DNA of 64,000 nucleotides from Psettodes erumei (lineage: Eukaryota; Chordata; Actinopteri; Pleuronectiformes; Psettodidae). The notes beneath the pieces are model-generated. The model searched no databases. It was not told where the DNA came from and saw only the letters and a list, made by a program, of their open reading frames with translations. The stretch covers positions 682,001 to 746,000 of the forward strand of contig JAFBJZ010000670.1 of NCBI GenBank assembly GCA_016785225.1. The letters are read 5' to 3'. The position numbers and the translations under genes were made by a program. Below, one piece after another: positions 27,743 through 41,881 of the stretch (its first letter is position 1; each line of letters opens with the position of its first letter).

Positions 27743-28654
27743 TTAAAGGAAAACTTCAACATTGTGCGTGCTTATTTGCTTTCTTGCTGAGAGTCATATG
27801 AGCTCTGTGGTGTAAACAAGCTACTGCAGTTAAAGCCTGGATCATACTCTGATGTGGACATGCTGCAATTGATGATACTTATATGGGCACATGTTCCATA
27901 TGTGCACAGGGAAAAATCAGGTGTGAACTTCGGACAGCAAGATTAAAAAACTTGATGTGTCTTGTTTGGCCGGGGAAAAAAAACAGAAAAAAAGCCAAAA
28001 TAAAGTGTTCAGCAGCTTTGCCAGAATTGAACCAAGGATGGGGAAATCAGTACATACATGGAGCAAGCATCCAGTTTACTTTTCCAGCACATATGCCGTC
28101 AGTGGGCTTGTAGTGCTGTGTGGACACATTTTTTAGCTGCATGCAGATGTCTGCACAGCGGATTCTCACAGTCTTGGGCAGATGACAGATTTTACAATGG
28201 ACCCTCGTGGCCACAAGAATGCAGAAAGCAAGGGTCCGCCTTTGACTAATGACTGGAAACAGTAGTAAACAGCTACCCAGGCCCTGTCAAGGACAACAAA
28301 ATCTGCCTAACAGCACCTCGCTTATTTGCTATCTTGCTGAGAGCTGGATGAGAAGATTAACATCACTGTCACATCTCCATGGCAAATATTTAGCATGAGC
28401 CAGCAGCCAGTTAGCTTAGCATGGGGAAATGAGATCAACACCATTCAGGAGAAATAAGCCACCTAAAGCTTAGCTTGACATAAAGACTTAAAAAAGAAGG
28501 AAACAGCTTGCCTGTAACAATCCTCATTTCTGATGATCTGGCTGCTAGCTTCTCATTTATTGTACGGACAAGACTGTGGTGTTATTCTTCTTACATAAAT
28601 CATTACAAGAAAACTATTATGTATATTTCTCAAAATGTTGAACTGCTCCTTTAA
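27743..28654. mobile_element. Non-autonomous DNA transposon-like repeat with terminal inverted repeats
   Basis: The left end TTAAAGGAAAACTTCAACAT and the reverse complement of the right end TTAAAGGAGCAGTTCAACAT match at 18 of 21 terminal bases (the next base, T, also matches). The internal phrases CTTGCTGAGAG...GATGAGAAGATT and AGCCAGTTAGCTTAGCAT resemble an abundant percomorph repeat that I recognise by sequence. The head phrase CTTATTTGCTTTCTTGCTGA (27770) recurs at 28320 with one mismatch, about 550 bases further in. That suggests one copy interrupted by other DNA or two nested or overlapping copies. No transposase frame is present. The TTAA at each outer end could be part of the repeat or a target duplication. 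Confidence 0.65.
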
Positions 28655-28854
28655 AAATTAATGACTTATCAATGCCACAGAGTGAGGTTGTCTATGGGTG
28701 TGCCTGTGAGTATGTGAGGCTTTGTGTCTCTACGAATAATAATAATAATATTCCTGTTGGGACTGATAATGTTCTTAATTATCAACTTCATTAAACCAAA
28801 GTCAAGTTTTTAATTTAAATTTTATTCAATACTATAATATTTGGGGGTCTATTT

Positions 28855-29115
28855 CTGTGTGTGTGCGACTGTGTGCAGTTCAGGTATTTCTCGTTGTGTG
28901 GGGACCTAAATCTGTTAACACAGTCCTACTGTGGGGACTTCTCTTTCCTCATAACATAAATCATAATTTTCAAAGTTGAAGACATGTTTTAAAGGGTTAT
29001 GGTTTGGCAAGTAGCACTTATGGTTAGAGTAAGTCTGCAGGAAATGCATGGAAGTCAGTGTAATCCCCTCTGAAGTGATTGAGACACGATTGTGTCTGTG
29101 CGGGTCCCTGTCCCA
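28855..29115. repeat. Dispersed fish repeat
   Basis: The order of phrases (GTGGGGACC, CACAGTCCTACTGTGGGGAC, GACATGTTTTAAAGGGTTATGG and a terminal GTGATTGAGACACGATTGTG) matches a common teleost interspersed repeat that I recall. Identification is by recall, not by search. Confidence 0.5.
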
Positions 29116-30082
29116 GAGAGACTGAGGTTTCCAAACCTAGCTCCAATTTAATAGTTTATTAGCCGAGTGAACTTTGTCCCGCTGTCTTCGGACGACTTGT
29201 GTCTCTCAGTTAACCTTAGCAAGCCCATTTCATTTTATATAGCCTACTGAACACATCTAAATTGCTTTTATAGCAAGTGGGTTTGAGAGCAAGAATATTT
29301 TTTAACTGCAAGTGAGGTTTGAATTTTGTGTAATCACCACTGAAATGGCAAGCTGAAATAATCAATGCCTTCCTGAGTGATATTCACCTCCGACCGAATC
29401 TGAGTTTACACTGCAAGTGCAGGTTCTATCACAAAGGAAATACGGATTGTGCCGCAGCATAAGGTCAAATGGATGCAATCACAATGGATTTAACTGAGCG
29501 AGCCACTGAAAATGCCTCAGATACCATCAGCGTTTTCCAAATGAATGTGGAAATCTTGGTTTTTCCACTGCAGAGCCTAGCGGTATATTAATGTATATTA
29601 TTGACAATTATCCAACTAATCAATCACCTCTCCTTGGAGTAAATTTAACTGCATATCCCACTGTGAATGAAATATCATCCTAACACCACTTAAATGAGAG
29701 AGAAGTATAGACTGCTGTATGGTGCAGTTGTGAATCCCTGGGCAAAACACTGGTGTTTTCTTCTTGCAAAACACATACATACCTTTTTTTTTTACATGAA
29801 CTTTGCCCATGAACAGGGTTCAAGGGTGCTCTGCATGTGTCAATAAGCTCAGGCAGGGGTGAAGCAATATTATTTCTGGACCGATTTGTGCCTCAAATCC
29901 AAACATTGTAAGGTATTCACAGTATTCTGCCATTTATTATATAGGTCCCATGATTTCACGCTCAAGCATTGTGCAGTCACCCTTTATGTCCTATTCTGTC
30001 ATCTGATCATGCCTATTTTGTCTTATTGTGTGTGTTTGCTAACCTTTCTTTTTAATCCTGTCTGTAAAACAAATTGTCAGCT

Positions 30083-30113
30083 GTTATTATTATTATTATT
30101 ATTATTAATAATA
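30083..30113. repeat. (TTA)n microsatellite
   Basis: TTA/TAA triplets run across this interval. They encode the leucine run of an otherwise unremarkable open frame. Confidence 0.9.
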
Positions 30114-30867
30114 AAGTTTTGCTTTTGAACTATTAACCCGTTCACCGTTTGTTAAATCACCTTTCTGTTTTATTAACCGTACTGGTAAGAAAAGCCATAA
30201 ATTGGCAGCAGCAGCAGTGCACAGTGTAAGAAGATCGAATTCTCTACCTACACATTTTTTTAATCAGTCATGCGCTGCAGCAGCTGTTGTGGAGGATGCC
30301 CGGCTTTGAGCAGCAGCTTCCATGACTTTTGTCCCCTTGATGCAAAACACAAGATATGAAAGAATGAGACTTGGCTGAGCTGCAGCGCTAAAAGTGCCTC
30401 GAGCTCTGTGAGGCTCCAGTGTCACATGAGGACGTCCAACGGCCAGGCATCACTGTTCCTATTCTGAAAAGCTTTTAAATCAGGTGGAAATAATGAAAAG
30501 TTAAATCAGCAGCGGGTTGTGCATTTCCACACTTCTGTCCCTTGAGACAGTATTTATAACAGCAGCTGAAATAGCCTACTGACTCATTTATAGGCTCTTT
30601 GACTTGAAATAACAACAGCCTCTTGCTTAACCACAATTGTATCATTGCGCCATCTGTATCTGTTTTTTTTCACGAGGCACAGCTACAAAACGAGAAATGT
30701 CTGATAATTCAACAACACCAGCAATAAGACATATTGCCCCGTTCTTCAAAATGAAACCCTTGGGGCACAAAATGGAAAAAAAAATTAACTCTATTCACAT
30801 ATGCAAGAGTATTCTGGCTGGAAATAGCAAAAGCCAAGTAGTATTACCAAATGATGAAGTGATGATA

Positions 30868-30869
<2 letters not shown>

Positions 30870-30910
<41 letters not shown>
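30870..30910. repeat. (TG)n microsatellite
   Basis: A long perfect TG run followed by CGCG. Confidence 0.95.
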
Positions 30911-30914
<4 letters not shown>

Positions 30915-33900
30915 TCTGTGCTGGATGTGTATGGAAGTGGGAGGAGAGTAGTCCCCAGACCATCCAACAGAGGGAGCCAGTGGACTCTAACAGTTAGAAA
31001 CACAGCTCAGTCAATATCAATAACGGCACAAATACATATTGAATTAAAGAAATATCAAAATACGGCTTCTGACACATTAAAGGGTACACACAAAAAAGAT
31101 ACTGTTGCGATTTTCCCTGGTGTTTCCCTTTAAAAGCACCCACCTTCTCTTTTCCTCTGACTCTCTCTGCAGGTTGCAATCTCCACACTTTCCAGTGCCC
31201 ACCACTATCTAGTCACATTACAGCTCTCAAATCTGACAGCAACTGCAATGCAGGGTAAATATTTGAAGAGATTAGCCTCACTGGTAAGTGAGGTAAGGTA
31301 ATGTAAACATTGTATGCATAGTTCAGTGGATTAAACCACTGAGATAAGTGTAATGATTTCTGAGGCTGGAACATGCCTATAATTACAAAAACAAGACTGT
31401 AGTCTGGACAGCAGAGCAGCTCTATGGTTTCAAGTGGCCGCAACAACTGTTGCTGTGTAACATGGTCCTGACACTCCATAGAAGCTACTCCTCCTGTGGT
31501 ACTGAAACACACAAAAGTAAAAATAACTGTCCTGTGTTGTCAAGGTATTTGTTTACAACAGAATAAATAGACTGGACCAGTGAGGCATAGCTATTGCTGC
31601 CACTTTCTGCTCAGATAATGCACAACACATTTGTGCCACACACTGTTTATGACCACGAAAAATTAGTCCGAACAGAGCTGGGAACACTCTGCGCTGAGGT
31701 GAAAAAAGGTCCGCACAAACAAGCTGGCAGTGGAAATAGACAGGTGAGAGGTGCAGCGTGCAGCAGCGTGTTGTGTGTTTGGGTCAGCTGTGGGCCAGCC
31801 TCTGGCTCCTCGGGGCCCTCAGAGACAAGCTTGTTTTCAGAGACTGGTCACGCTCTTTGACTCTGGCCCCTCAACCGGCATTTGGCAGGATTGTATTTTC
31901 CATGCCAGACAATGAGATCAGTCCTCTGTGGCATACAAAAATTCTCTCATAGTTTCAAACCTGATTGGATGCTCCTGATGCGATGGGCATTTTGTTTGTC
32001 AAAATGCAGCGATTGGCCAGAAACTTTAGAGTTTTACATTCCAGTTTATGTTAGAGCAATTACCGTACATGGCATATGGCTTTGTGTGTTACATGACAAC
32101 AGTAAATACCACCGCATAGATGTTTCATGCTCCACTTCCTCTTTATTCAACGCATTCTTCTATTCAAGAGGGGTTTAAGCAAGCATCAGTTTGTCAAAGT
32201 TTCACCATGAAGCCATGGGTCACTGAAATGTGATGATAAAGACAAAGCTTAAGGATCCAGTCATGACTGGTTTAACATAAATTTATAAATATTCTGCCTT
32301 TTAACAGTCTCTCAGATTTAGAGGCTGTGCACAAGAAAATAATGTGCAAACCAAATTAACTTTGACCACTGTGACTTTGAAAATCCAGAGTCCATGGTGC
32401 AAGTACTTGATACTGTAATGGCATTCGGTAAGTGAAGTGAGGTGCTGAGCAGCACGCAGTGGAACAACACGCATGCTGTACATCCCCAAACCAGGCAGCT
32501 TGAGACGACATACAAACAGCCAATCTGTGCATGTTTTCCATTCAAGGATTTCTGTGTGATCATGTGACGGCCTGAGTGGACTTCAGCCAGATGTCCATAA
32601 GCAGTAATGGCAGGGTGTTCGGAGACAGTCTGATAGATATACGCTCATGTTGAAAGGCTGTCAGCTCTGTTTGCACCCTGATGCCTCTGACAGCCAGCTG
32701 GCCAGAGCATGATTCTCCCGGGGGAAAGCCACTACAGAGACCGCAGTGGGCGGTGCCTCCTAATCAGACGTCAACTCTCCCTTCACAGGGTTAAGTGAAA
32801 CCACAGGACCCTGGCTGCGTGCAGGCTGGGTTCATGGCACCTAGAGAGCTTTAATATAATGATGGACAGATTTCAGTGAGTCATTTTTATTTGATGATAA
32901 CTTTCTAATCTGTACTTGTCCATCATGTAATTGTGCAGGAATAAATACTGTAGCTACACTATTTTATCTACAACCCCCATTTATCATTTACAAGCATTAT
33001 GTAAAAATATAATAAATAAATATAATTGGATAGCTAAAAGACATTTGAAAGAGATATTAATTAATTTTCCTCTCTGTTTATGTTTATACAGTATATGAAT
33101 GCATTATAAGAGAATTAAATGTTTTTGACAACAATATCAAAAACACTTTAAAAAGGACTTTAATCTGCTTAAAATATAGTGTATAAATCATATTATTTAT
33201 CATATTAAATCTTTATATGATCCTTATTAATGCTACTATTAATAAGGAGGAGCTTTATTTCTATTCTAATTCAAACAAACATTGTAAATTGTAACTAGAG
33301 AACATTTTTAGCATTGCTCTTGTAAGCATTTACAGTAATGTGTTAACTATAATGAAATTACTCAACAACATTAATTATAAAGGTTTTGAACCAGGACATC
33401 ATGTGGGACAAATACAAACCTCCACCAAAAAGCTTGGCTTCAAGCTCCACACTTTGGTAGCCTATATTAAATATCCTAATCTAAATGAGCATCAATCATA
33501 GTTACAGTTCAGAAATATCCTAAATGATTATTTACATCTTAAACACTCATAATACCACATGTCTACGCATTGTATTTGAAATGTTGCCAGTTTTAATTGG
33601 TGTGGTAAGACGCTGACTGAGAAAGAAAATGTTTTCAGTTTTCACCTTTCAGTTTCGTGACTTAAGGGTCCAATACATGGCAGAGCATTAAGTTATACTT
33701 ACTGGCTACTGTATTTCTCCATGGACAAGTTTTTTATTCTTTTCTGAATGGAAAGTGCTGTATAGGCTGCACAGTGACAGGGCAGCTCAAACAGTGTGTA
33801 TAATTATTCTGAGAACAGCGGCAGGTGTTTATTCCTGTGGACCATGGAGGTACAATAGAGCTCATGTCACAGAGTTGGAACATGTCCCTGAGTGTAAAAA

Positions 33901-35929
33901 TAGCCACTGGACGGATGGCGCTATCGCCCTATTCACACAGCCACTGACCAACAAAGACACACTCCCTTTCCCCTTGTCCCTCCTTCATGTTGTAGATTTA
34001 AAGCCACACGAGCTCTCTCTTACATCCAACAGGGTTCACAAAGTCAAAGATATCCTGCAAAGTCTTGAACAGCGGTCAAATGTCTCATAAGTCTCCAGTA
34101 AATAACACAGACAGACAAAAGAGCAGCCCAGCAGGGTGTTCCCTCTCAAATTCACCCACAAAAAATGCTGTATATGATGCAAGTTTCTATTCCTGCAGAA
34201 TGAAATGTGGAGCATTTGAGGCACATGACCCTTCTGAAGAAAGACACTGATGTTCATTTAGAAATCAGAACAGAATGAGTTTAGTGCTCTACTCGTGAAG
34301 CTCCCCATGATTTAAATTATTCAGCCTCCTCTATACATTTCGCAGACACACAAGCTGCAAAGCAAGTACCTACCCAAACAAATAATTTAGCAAAACTTTC
34401 AGCAGGTTAGGTACTTTTGTAAATATGAAATACAAAGAAATGTTTAACATGCAACATGCTCCTTTCCCATGACATTATCTACTACTGCTGTGTTTATGCC
34501 TGGTTTGTACAGTATTGATTGTTATTGATGCTCATGCATGCGCTCTGCTGAGGAAACTCTTGCAGATCAAAGCTCAAATATCCAGTGGTCTTTAAGGGAA
34601 TTTTCTGCTTTGTGGGCTTCCAGTATAGGTCACAGTGGATCAATGGGAATAATGTATGCATTAGAAAAAGTTAACAAGCCATACATCATACTTTTATATA
34701 AACCATAACCTTATTGTTTCTTATTTACACCAAACCTTTCTGCTCCTCCTGTCCCAGTTGTGCTCCACCTCTTAAAGGATGTGGCAGCAGAGTGGAGCTT
34801 ATCAGCGAGATGTCGTTTACCTGGGCTGCTGCTCTGGAGGGTTTACTTCACCGCAGTTTGACTCTCTTTTGCTCCTGGGTTTTGATTTGCTCTTTTGTTT
34901 CAGCAGTTATCTGGTTTTGCTTCATGCCTCCATGTCTTTATTTTCCTCACAGGTTTTGGCCACTTTTTCATTTGTAGTTTTGGTAATGTTTTCTGTGCTT
35001 TTTTGCCCTTTGTTTTGCCATGATTTTGGGCTGCTTCATGGCAATGAAAAGGTTTTGTTTTGCACACAGCTCCGTGTTCATTGCTCTGGCTTGATCCTTG
35101 TATTCTGTAATCCTCTTACATCTGTGTAAATTCAGCACAGACTGATAGAGAGTTGGATCAGTGAAACTGAGACAAACAGTGTCTTTGTCAAAAACGGCCA
35201 ACATATATCTCATGTCATGATCTCCCCCCCTTTTTAGACTCATTCAAATTCTGCTTGTTTGCAACCTATGATAATTGCCCAGGATAATTATAGTCTCACA
35301 TGGATGAGCACATTTGTGTTTTTTGGGAGCAGCAACCACCCTTACCCTGTCATGCTGCTTAAACAATAAACAGACCCATCACACATCCTGTGACCATGAC
35401 AAAATTCAATCAAATTCAATCAAATCAAATGTTCAGTCAGTGATTGAAATTCTTTTGATTTGTGCAGTTGTGTGACCCAAACATAGTTTGTCTTAATTGA
35501 GCCACTGTCTGACATAACAGGCCGTGTGAAAATGTGATTACCCAGAGTGTAATTATGTGTGAAAATGGGAATGGCCAGGAAAAGGCACAAACAAATTTTA
35601 AATGTATAGGATATTGGTAATTAATCCCATAATTAACTGATCAACACTGTCCTAGTTAATGCTGACAATTATGATACAAAACACCCATTTAAAAAATCCC
35701 TATTCAAGTACAGTTTGCTACAACACAACTCTCATTTCTTAATATGACACTCTCTGCAACAGCAATTTTATTTTCATGCTAAACATTGTTATGTTCCTTG
35801 AATTTTTCAGGGTGACTGACTGCTGCTGCATCACAAAGGTATAAATCATCGTGAAATAGATCTGTCATGTCTCAAGCGCTGTTTTTGTTTTTTGTTGTTT
35901 GTTGTAAAACTGTGCCTGATATTGCTCTG

Positions 35930-36310
35930 ACATTAATCATCTAAATGATTTTAATAATCGCAAGACACCTGTTATTAAGACACATCAAGTCTTTAGCAGC
36001 CTTTCCTGTTTGGTAGCCCTCTATGCATGTTAAACACTGAAAAATGCTTAATCACATCCTGTTGTTTGATTCCATAATTAACTCCATTAAGAGGCAATTG
36101 CTAAACGAAACTCTGGGGCTGTTTGTCTGTTGGTGAGCCACCCCAAGACTAAGGGGCCCCAATTATGGTGATTACTGCATATTTAGGGTGACATAATTGT
36201 AATAATGGGTGGAAAGCTGGTGGGATGCCCGTTCCTCCTATTTTGGCTACAGGCCACTCAGTTAGTTCCAACTGTATATGTCCGTGCCGAAATCCCATTA
36301 AAAGGCATCA
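35930..36310. promoter_or_regulatory. Candidate noncoding regulatory element (homeodomain-motif rich)
   Basis: A unique, non-repetitive stretch with many TAAT/ATTA cores, including CATAATTAACTCC, CCCCAATTATGGTGATTACT and CATAATTGTAATAATGG. It has no repeat signature and no coding frame. This is the texture of vertebrate developmental conserved noncoding elements, but conservation cannot be judged from one sequence. Confidence 0.3.
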
Positions 36311-39300
36311 GCTCAGCTCAGCTGCTCACCCCAAACAAACATCCTCATGCATGTAGTTAATGCTGACATGAAAAGCGGTATCGAATTTAAAACAACTCCT
36401 GCACTGATACTGAAACGATCTGTTGCACATATATAATGACTGTCATGCTGTTTCAATCAGGAACACAAAAACACCAAATAACATTGTTTGTATATGAACA
36501 GATATTGTTTTAAAAAGGAGTTTTGTCTTTTCTCCTGCCCTTTTCACGCCCTCTTTCTTTCTCTCTCTCTGCTTCAGTTCTCCACTTTCACCCATCTTAC
36601 ACATCAACGTTTTTGATTGATGACGGTTTCTCCTGGGTTTGCTTTTACATGAAAGTTTCAGTCCTGTTTCTAATTCTAGCTCTCTTTCGCCCAACTGCCG
36701 TGACGCAAGTAAGGTTTCTGTTGCAGGCAATTTCATCTCCCACAGCCATTACAGAAAACAGCAGAGAAAGTGCCTAAAAACCAGAAACATTGTGTAATAT
36801 TGTTTCCTGTTTATATCTTACCATATGAGATACCGTACATCTTTCTAACAGGAGGGAAAAGAAAGCATTCCTCTTCACTTGTCGACATATGACTTCAGTT
36901 AACACTGGACAACAGAGAATAGTTCCACGGATGAGCAACTCACCGCTAAACAGCAGTGACATCTTCAGCCTTATGTTTTTCAGGCAGCGTTCCCTGTGTT
37001 TCAGAGGAAAAAAAACACAAGACCAAAAGTTTCCACATATAAAGTCGCCACAGATATGTCTTAACTGTGAAAACTGATTCAGAATATTGTATTACATTCT
37101 AATCACTTTGTTTATGACTCTGATGCCTTGTGTTTGTACAGAAAGTACTGTTGCATTTCCATGTGTGAGTGTATGGGTGGTGCACTTCCAGGAAGTTACC
37201 TGCATCTGTTTCACCCTGATGAGAGTGGAGGCTGATTTCTGTACTGTGCGTGTCTTAGATGTTTGTTCTTTGCATGCTAACAATGAATGCACGTGGTTGA
37301 TTTTTTTTTACACAAAAGACTTTTGACATGACTTATCAGGCATAATGAGTTATCAAAATATTGGATGTTTATCGGCCCACACAGCAGCAAACCCACACAC
37401 TTGCAAAAGGTTTACTATTATTGTTTATAATTTCACTATGATGAATGGTCTGTACATGTTTTATTTCTATGTCTGAACTAAAACTGGTTTGTGAACAGGT
37501 TTCTGCGCAGTGTCAATAACAGCTGACATTATAATTGTGGTTTTGGCATCTCGACTCCGTGCAGGAAAGTATATGGTAACGCTCAATCCTGGTTTATACC
37601 ACATTCACCGCCTCCTGCAGCAGTGCCCCATTCACTAACACTGTTGCATTTGAGATAGGAAATAAGAGAAAGAGGGAGAGATTTCCGAACAGCATGGTGT
37701 TACAATGTGTTTGTGTAAGACGTGACTCAACTGCGCACAATTATATGAACCACTGGAGCAGCCCAGAATATGTCCGGTGTTCCTTTGTCCTTTTATATAA
37801 ATAGATTGTTCCTAATTGAATCCAAAAAAGATCAGATTGAAGTCGATTCATCCAAGATTACGTTTCATGTTTTGTGCGCTTTCTATTATTTATTTGATTC
37901 CCCATAAACACATTCTCCACAGGGTATGTAAGATTTCCTCCAAACTGTGTTATTTGTTGTATATTCCCATTTGCCCTGGCAACACTGATGCTCTTGGTAA
38001 TGCCAGAAAATCCATGTTGATTTGATATCCTAATTTGAAAAAGAAATATGAGGAGGATGAAAACACACTCGGCAGAGGGATTGTGGGGAAGAAATAATGG
38101 GAAAACTTTCAAGAAAATGTGCCAAGAAGAGAAATACCTAGAGACTAAGACAACAGAGAAGTGTGGTATATGTTATATTAGTGTACCTGCTGGAAAGAGA
38201 CAGGAATATCCCAAAGCTCTGTACTTGTTTGGACCCATAACTCTCACAGCTAAGGACTGAAGGCATCTCATACTGTTCTGGGGAATTTAATATAACGTAA
38301 ATATCATGTCTAGTCTGCAAAGTCCTTTTAGTGAGACTCTGCTGTCAAATGTCAAACCTCCTACATGAAGTGCAGCCTGCTACTGCCCCCCTAGACCACA
38401 ATGACACAATGCATCCAAATTACACTGCCCTGTTCTTTGAGTCTTTCCCTCGCCATCTCTCTGGTAATTTACACATCAATAAGACAGTGGATCAATATGG
38501 ATTTTGTCTTTGTGTTCAGAAGGGAACAGAACATTGGGTTCAACTCACCCAAGCAGAAGCCCAAATGCAATTAACCACCCTGTGAAACAATCAATCTCAA
38601 TACACCCCTGACACATACTCACACACAGGCTTCAAATGCTTACAAACTGTGTCTTTTTTCCACTTCCAGTTGTTAAGTGATGAACACTTCAGTGAGGGAA
38701 CCTTTGAGTAACTGCACTCTGGCACTGTGGTTTTCCTTGAGTGCACGGGCAAGACAGAGCCAGGATGCTTTTATTTATTTTTTTCATCATAGTGAAGAAA
38801 ATGGACTAAGACCAAAAAAAACAAGCTCAGACACCAGCACTGGCTTTTGACTGTTGATATTGTTCCTGTGTACCTGTGCTCAGTGCCTCCAGTAACAGGG
38901 GAACAGGAGCTTGAGGGCTGAGTAATAGGGGTTATAGGGGTGATACATGCTATCACACCAGGAAACACAGGCGGATCCCTCAATCCACATGTAAAGCTAA
39001 GACTGACTACCCAGGAGACAAAGAAAATTACAGTAGCCAACACATCTACAACCTCTGGTGCAATGCGACACCAGATTTTCAATATCGGTCTATAATTCTG
39101 ATGTGCGCTTAAATGTCCAAACAGTAAATCATAGGGAGTTAACAGATGTAGTTATCGTGTGGAAACTTTGGCTAACCGTATCTCTGTTTAAACACCACTG
39201 TTTCTGATCAGAAGGATTTGATACATTATGACTCACTCTAAAATACTCAATGTATATACTAACTGTATATATTCTGTCACCCTGTTTCTATGGATATCAT

Positions 39301-39574
39301 GCTGAGTAGTTTTTCCAAAGATACTCACTTGTTGCTGCCCTATTGAAACGTGAGGGCCTTTGTTGTTGGTAGCATTGCTATGTGATATGACTGTTAACAT
39401 GCCTTTTGATATTTGTTTTGTAGGATTACTAATTTGATTGATCAGTCATTACTAATACTGAGATCACTATTACTTTTAAGCCCTGTATACATTATAAGCA
39501 AAGTCCAGTTAAAGGGCTATATTTAGTTATTATAATGGTTATAGACAGTCAATAATCTCTGATGTGTTTCAGAC

Positions 39575-39594
39575 CACACACACACACACACACA
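39575..39594. repeat. (CA)n microsatellite
   Basis: A perfect AC/CA run. Confidence 0.9.
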
Positions 39595-41881
39595 AAATAC
39601 ATATGATACTGTACTACCTGTTGTTCACATCCCTTTCTGGACATAACCAAATCCTCTTTACCTGAATTATTTGCATGGTGTGTCCTTTCATATCAGTAAA
39701 CCAAGGAGACGTCAAGGAGATCCTCCCTCTGTGGTCAACGTCAAACCCACGCCATGTCAGAGAACTTATAAATGAATCCCTCAAATGCACGCTAATGTTT
39801 GGAATGCACTGCATTGCTCTTACTACACATCACAGGAAAATATTCAGCGCTGGTGAGTAAAAACAATACATTTGAATTTTTACAAAGCTCTACAGATCAA
39901 AATTTCAAGTCAGTTTCTAGACAATCAATACATGTCCTTAAAACGTAAGGACTGCTTAGTAATTGAATTACTCAGCTCCATTTAAATGGAATTAGTTCAT
40001 TATTTAATGAGATTAATACAATTAGTTTGTCTTATTAAGAATAACGGCAACCTGGAAAAGTGGTTAATTCAACTTATGGATGTGGATTAGTTGACTTTAG
40101 GTGGGTTTCCGCCTCACTTCACAATCTCTGTAACTTAAAAATCAGCATGTGACTGGGAACATTTTGCATTGAATAACTGTATTCAACAGGAAATGAACAG
40201 GATAGCAGTATTAAATGGATTTGTTTTAGCTGTAAAGAGTTTCCCATTTAAAAACTTTACTAAAACATCCATATCATCAGTCATCAAATTAAATCTGTAA
40301 TTTGAAATAAAAAAGATGAAAAGTTAGTGATGCTGAATAATTCTTCATATCCTTTATTCATCCTCTGAATGATTTTAAATATTTAAAACAGTTTATAGAA
40401 CAGAAAAGTATATGAATACATACATGAAAGAAATATAATTTTTGCCACAGATTGTAGTCAGAGTAATATTAATATACTAATATATTACTATACATATTAT
40501 ATGCAGTTCCCAACTTCATAGTCTCATGAAAAAATACTTCTCTGTATTCAATAAAACACAGCAAATAACGAGTAATAAGTCAACTTCAAGCTTAGAATAT
40601 TTCCCAGAATAGATTTTAACAGTTAATACTGTTGGTTGTTCAGCACTTAAGTAAATGCTCCAAGATATTTTTTAAATATTCTGTTATGATTATTTCATTT
40701 TCTTTACATGCCTGAAGAAAAACAAAACTGATTAAGACTCCATCTCCAGGGAGGAGCATCTCTGGCAAAGAGCTTCACTCCTCCATCACTGTGATAAGTC
40801 CCACAAGAGTGTGTGCGTGGCCTGAGATACAGCCGGCAGCGGAGGGAGGTGAGAAACGCTGTGCACTGAGGGAGCAAAAGGAGCAAAGGTCCATGTTAAA
40901 CCAGAATAGGCCCCTTGATGGTTGTACAAAGAACAATCACAGCCTCTGGCTTCAACAGTCCAATTGGTAGAGGGAGCTCAGGTGTACGGCACGTGAGGAT
41001 GTTCAAAGAGGTTGTGCAAATCAGCCTGACTCAGAGCCACTGTAAATATCCCCGGAGCCCAGAAAGTAATCTGACATTTAGGCTCTTTATTATAAAAACT
41101 GCAAAAAAAATAATAAAAAATAGAAGCTTCCATTTGTGGTCCTCCTGTAGGGGCAAAAGACAGAGATGCAGAGCTCAAGGGCCAGGACACCTGTAAAGGT
41201 TTGCATCATGTCTGACTCCAGTTATTATTCCATCAATCCAGCCATTATTAAATTTATTTTCCAGGTTATCATCCTTTTCTGAAATTAGCTTTAGGAATAG
41301 CCAAATGTCACAGGCAGGCTTTTAAGAGCTCCAGGAAATCAGCAAAACTTCCCCTGCCCTCACTAACAACAGTCTCAACTAATTGTCTGCGTGCAGAATA
41401 TGAACTTTGCCATTTTAATTTGGGAATAGCTGCCCTTTTATTCTGCTTTGAAAGGGTGGTGCTTTTATCATGAGTCCCTTAAGTGAGTTAGAGCTCCCTA
41501 CATACAGCGAGTCACGTTTCCCATGAGAGTCCACGCAGACACAATAACAAGATAACAGCCTGAGGAGAAGCCCTGACGGTGTTTGTGACATGTTTTTGTT
41601 CCTTGGGAATTGTCTCGCTTTACTCTACAACTTGGTTTAACTCCCAATGAGAAAAAAAAAACTTTTCAGCAGATTAGAAACAAGGATTCTAATGAGCAGT
41701 ATGTTTGAAATGACACAGACTGTATCATTTCTACTGGACAAAAAAACAAGATTAAGTATTTGCCATTGCATGAATTTCAGCAAGTGAATGCTGTGCAGAA
41801 GATGGTGAATAAGAATGGTGTTTTTTCAACCCTGTTCTTATCCTTCTCCCATCAGAGCCCTAGTTTTGCAGTTGTGGAAAC

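Larger units (their letters stand above)
29116..41881. other. Gene desert, right part
   Basis: No recognisable coding exon was found. Contents are a TTA run (30083-30113), a TG run (30870-30910), an AT-rich block at about 32880-33560, a homeodomain-motif-rich stretch at 35930-36310, a CA run (39575-39594) and another AT-rich stretch near 39900-40700. The last kilobase should include the promoter and any 5' untranslated exon of the class A GPCR at 41882. A CAG acceptor-like site occurs about 13 bases before its start codon. Confidence 0.55.

Noticed and set aside
30791..31003. Thr-His repeat protein and its Cys-Val complement
   Set aside because: Translation of the TG/CA microsatellite.
31213..31512. 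99-codon minus-strand frame
   Set aside because: No motif or exon context. Likely chance.
38771..39082. 103-codon minus-strand frame with hydrophobic stretch
   Set aside because: No recognisable family, no supporting splice sites, and length within chance expectation.
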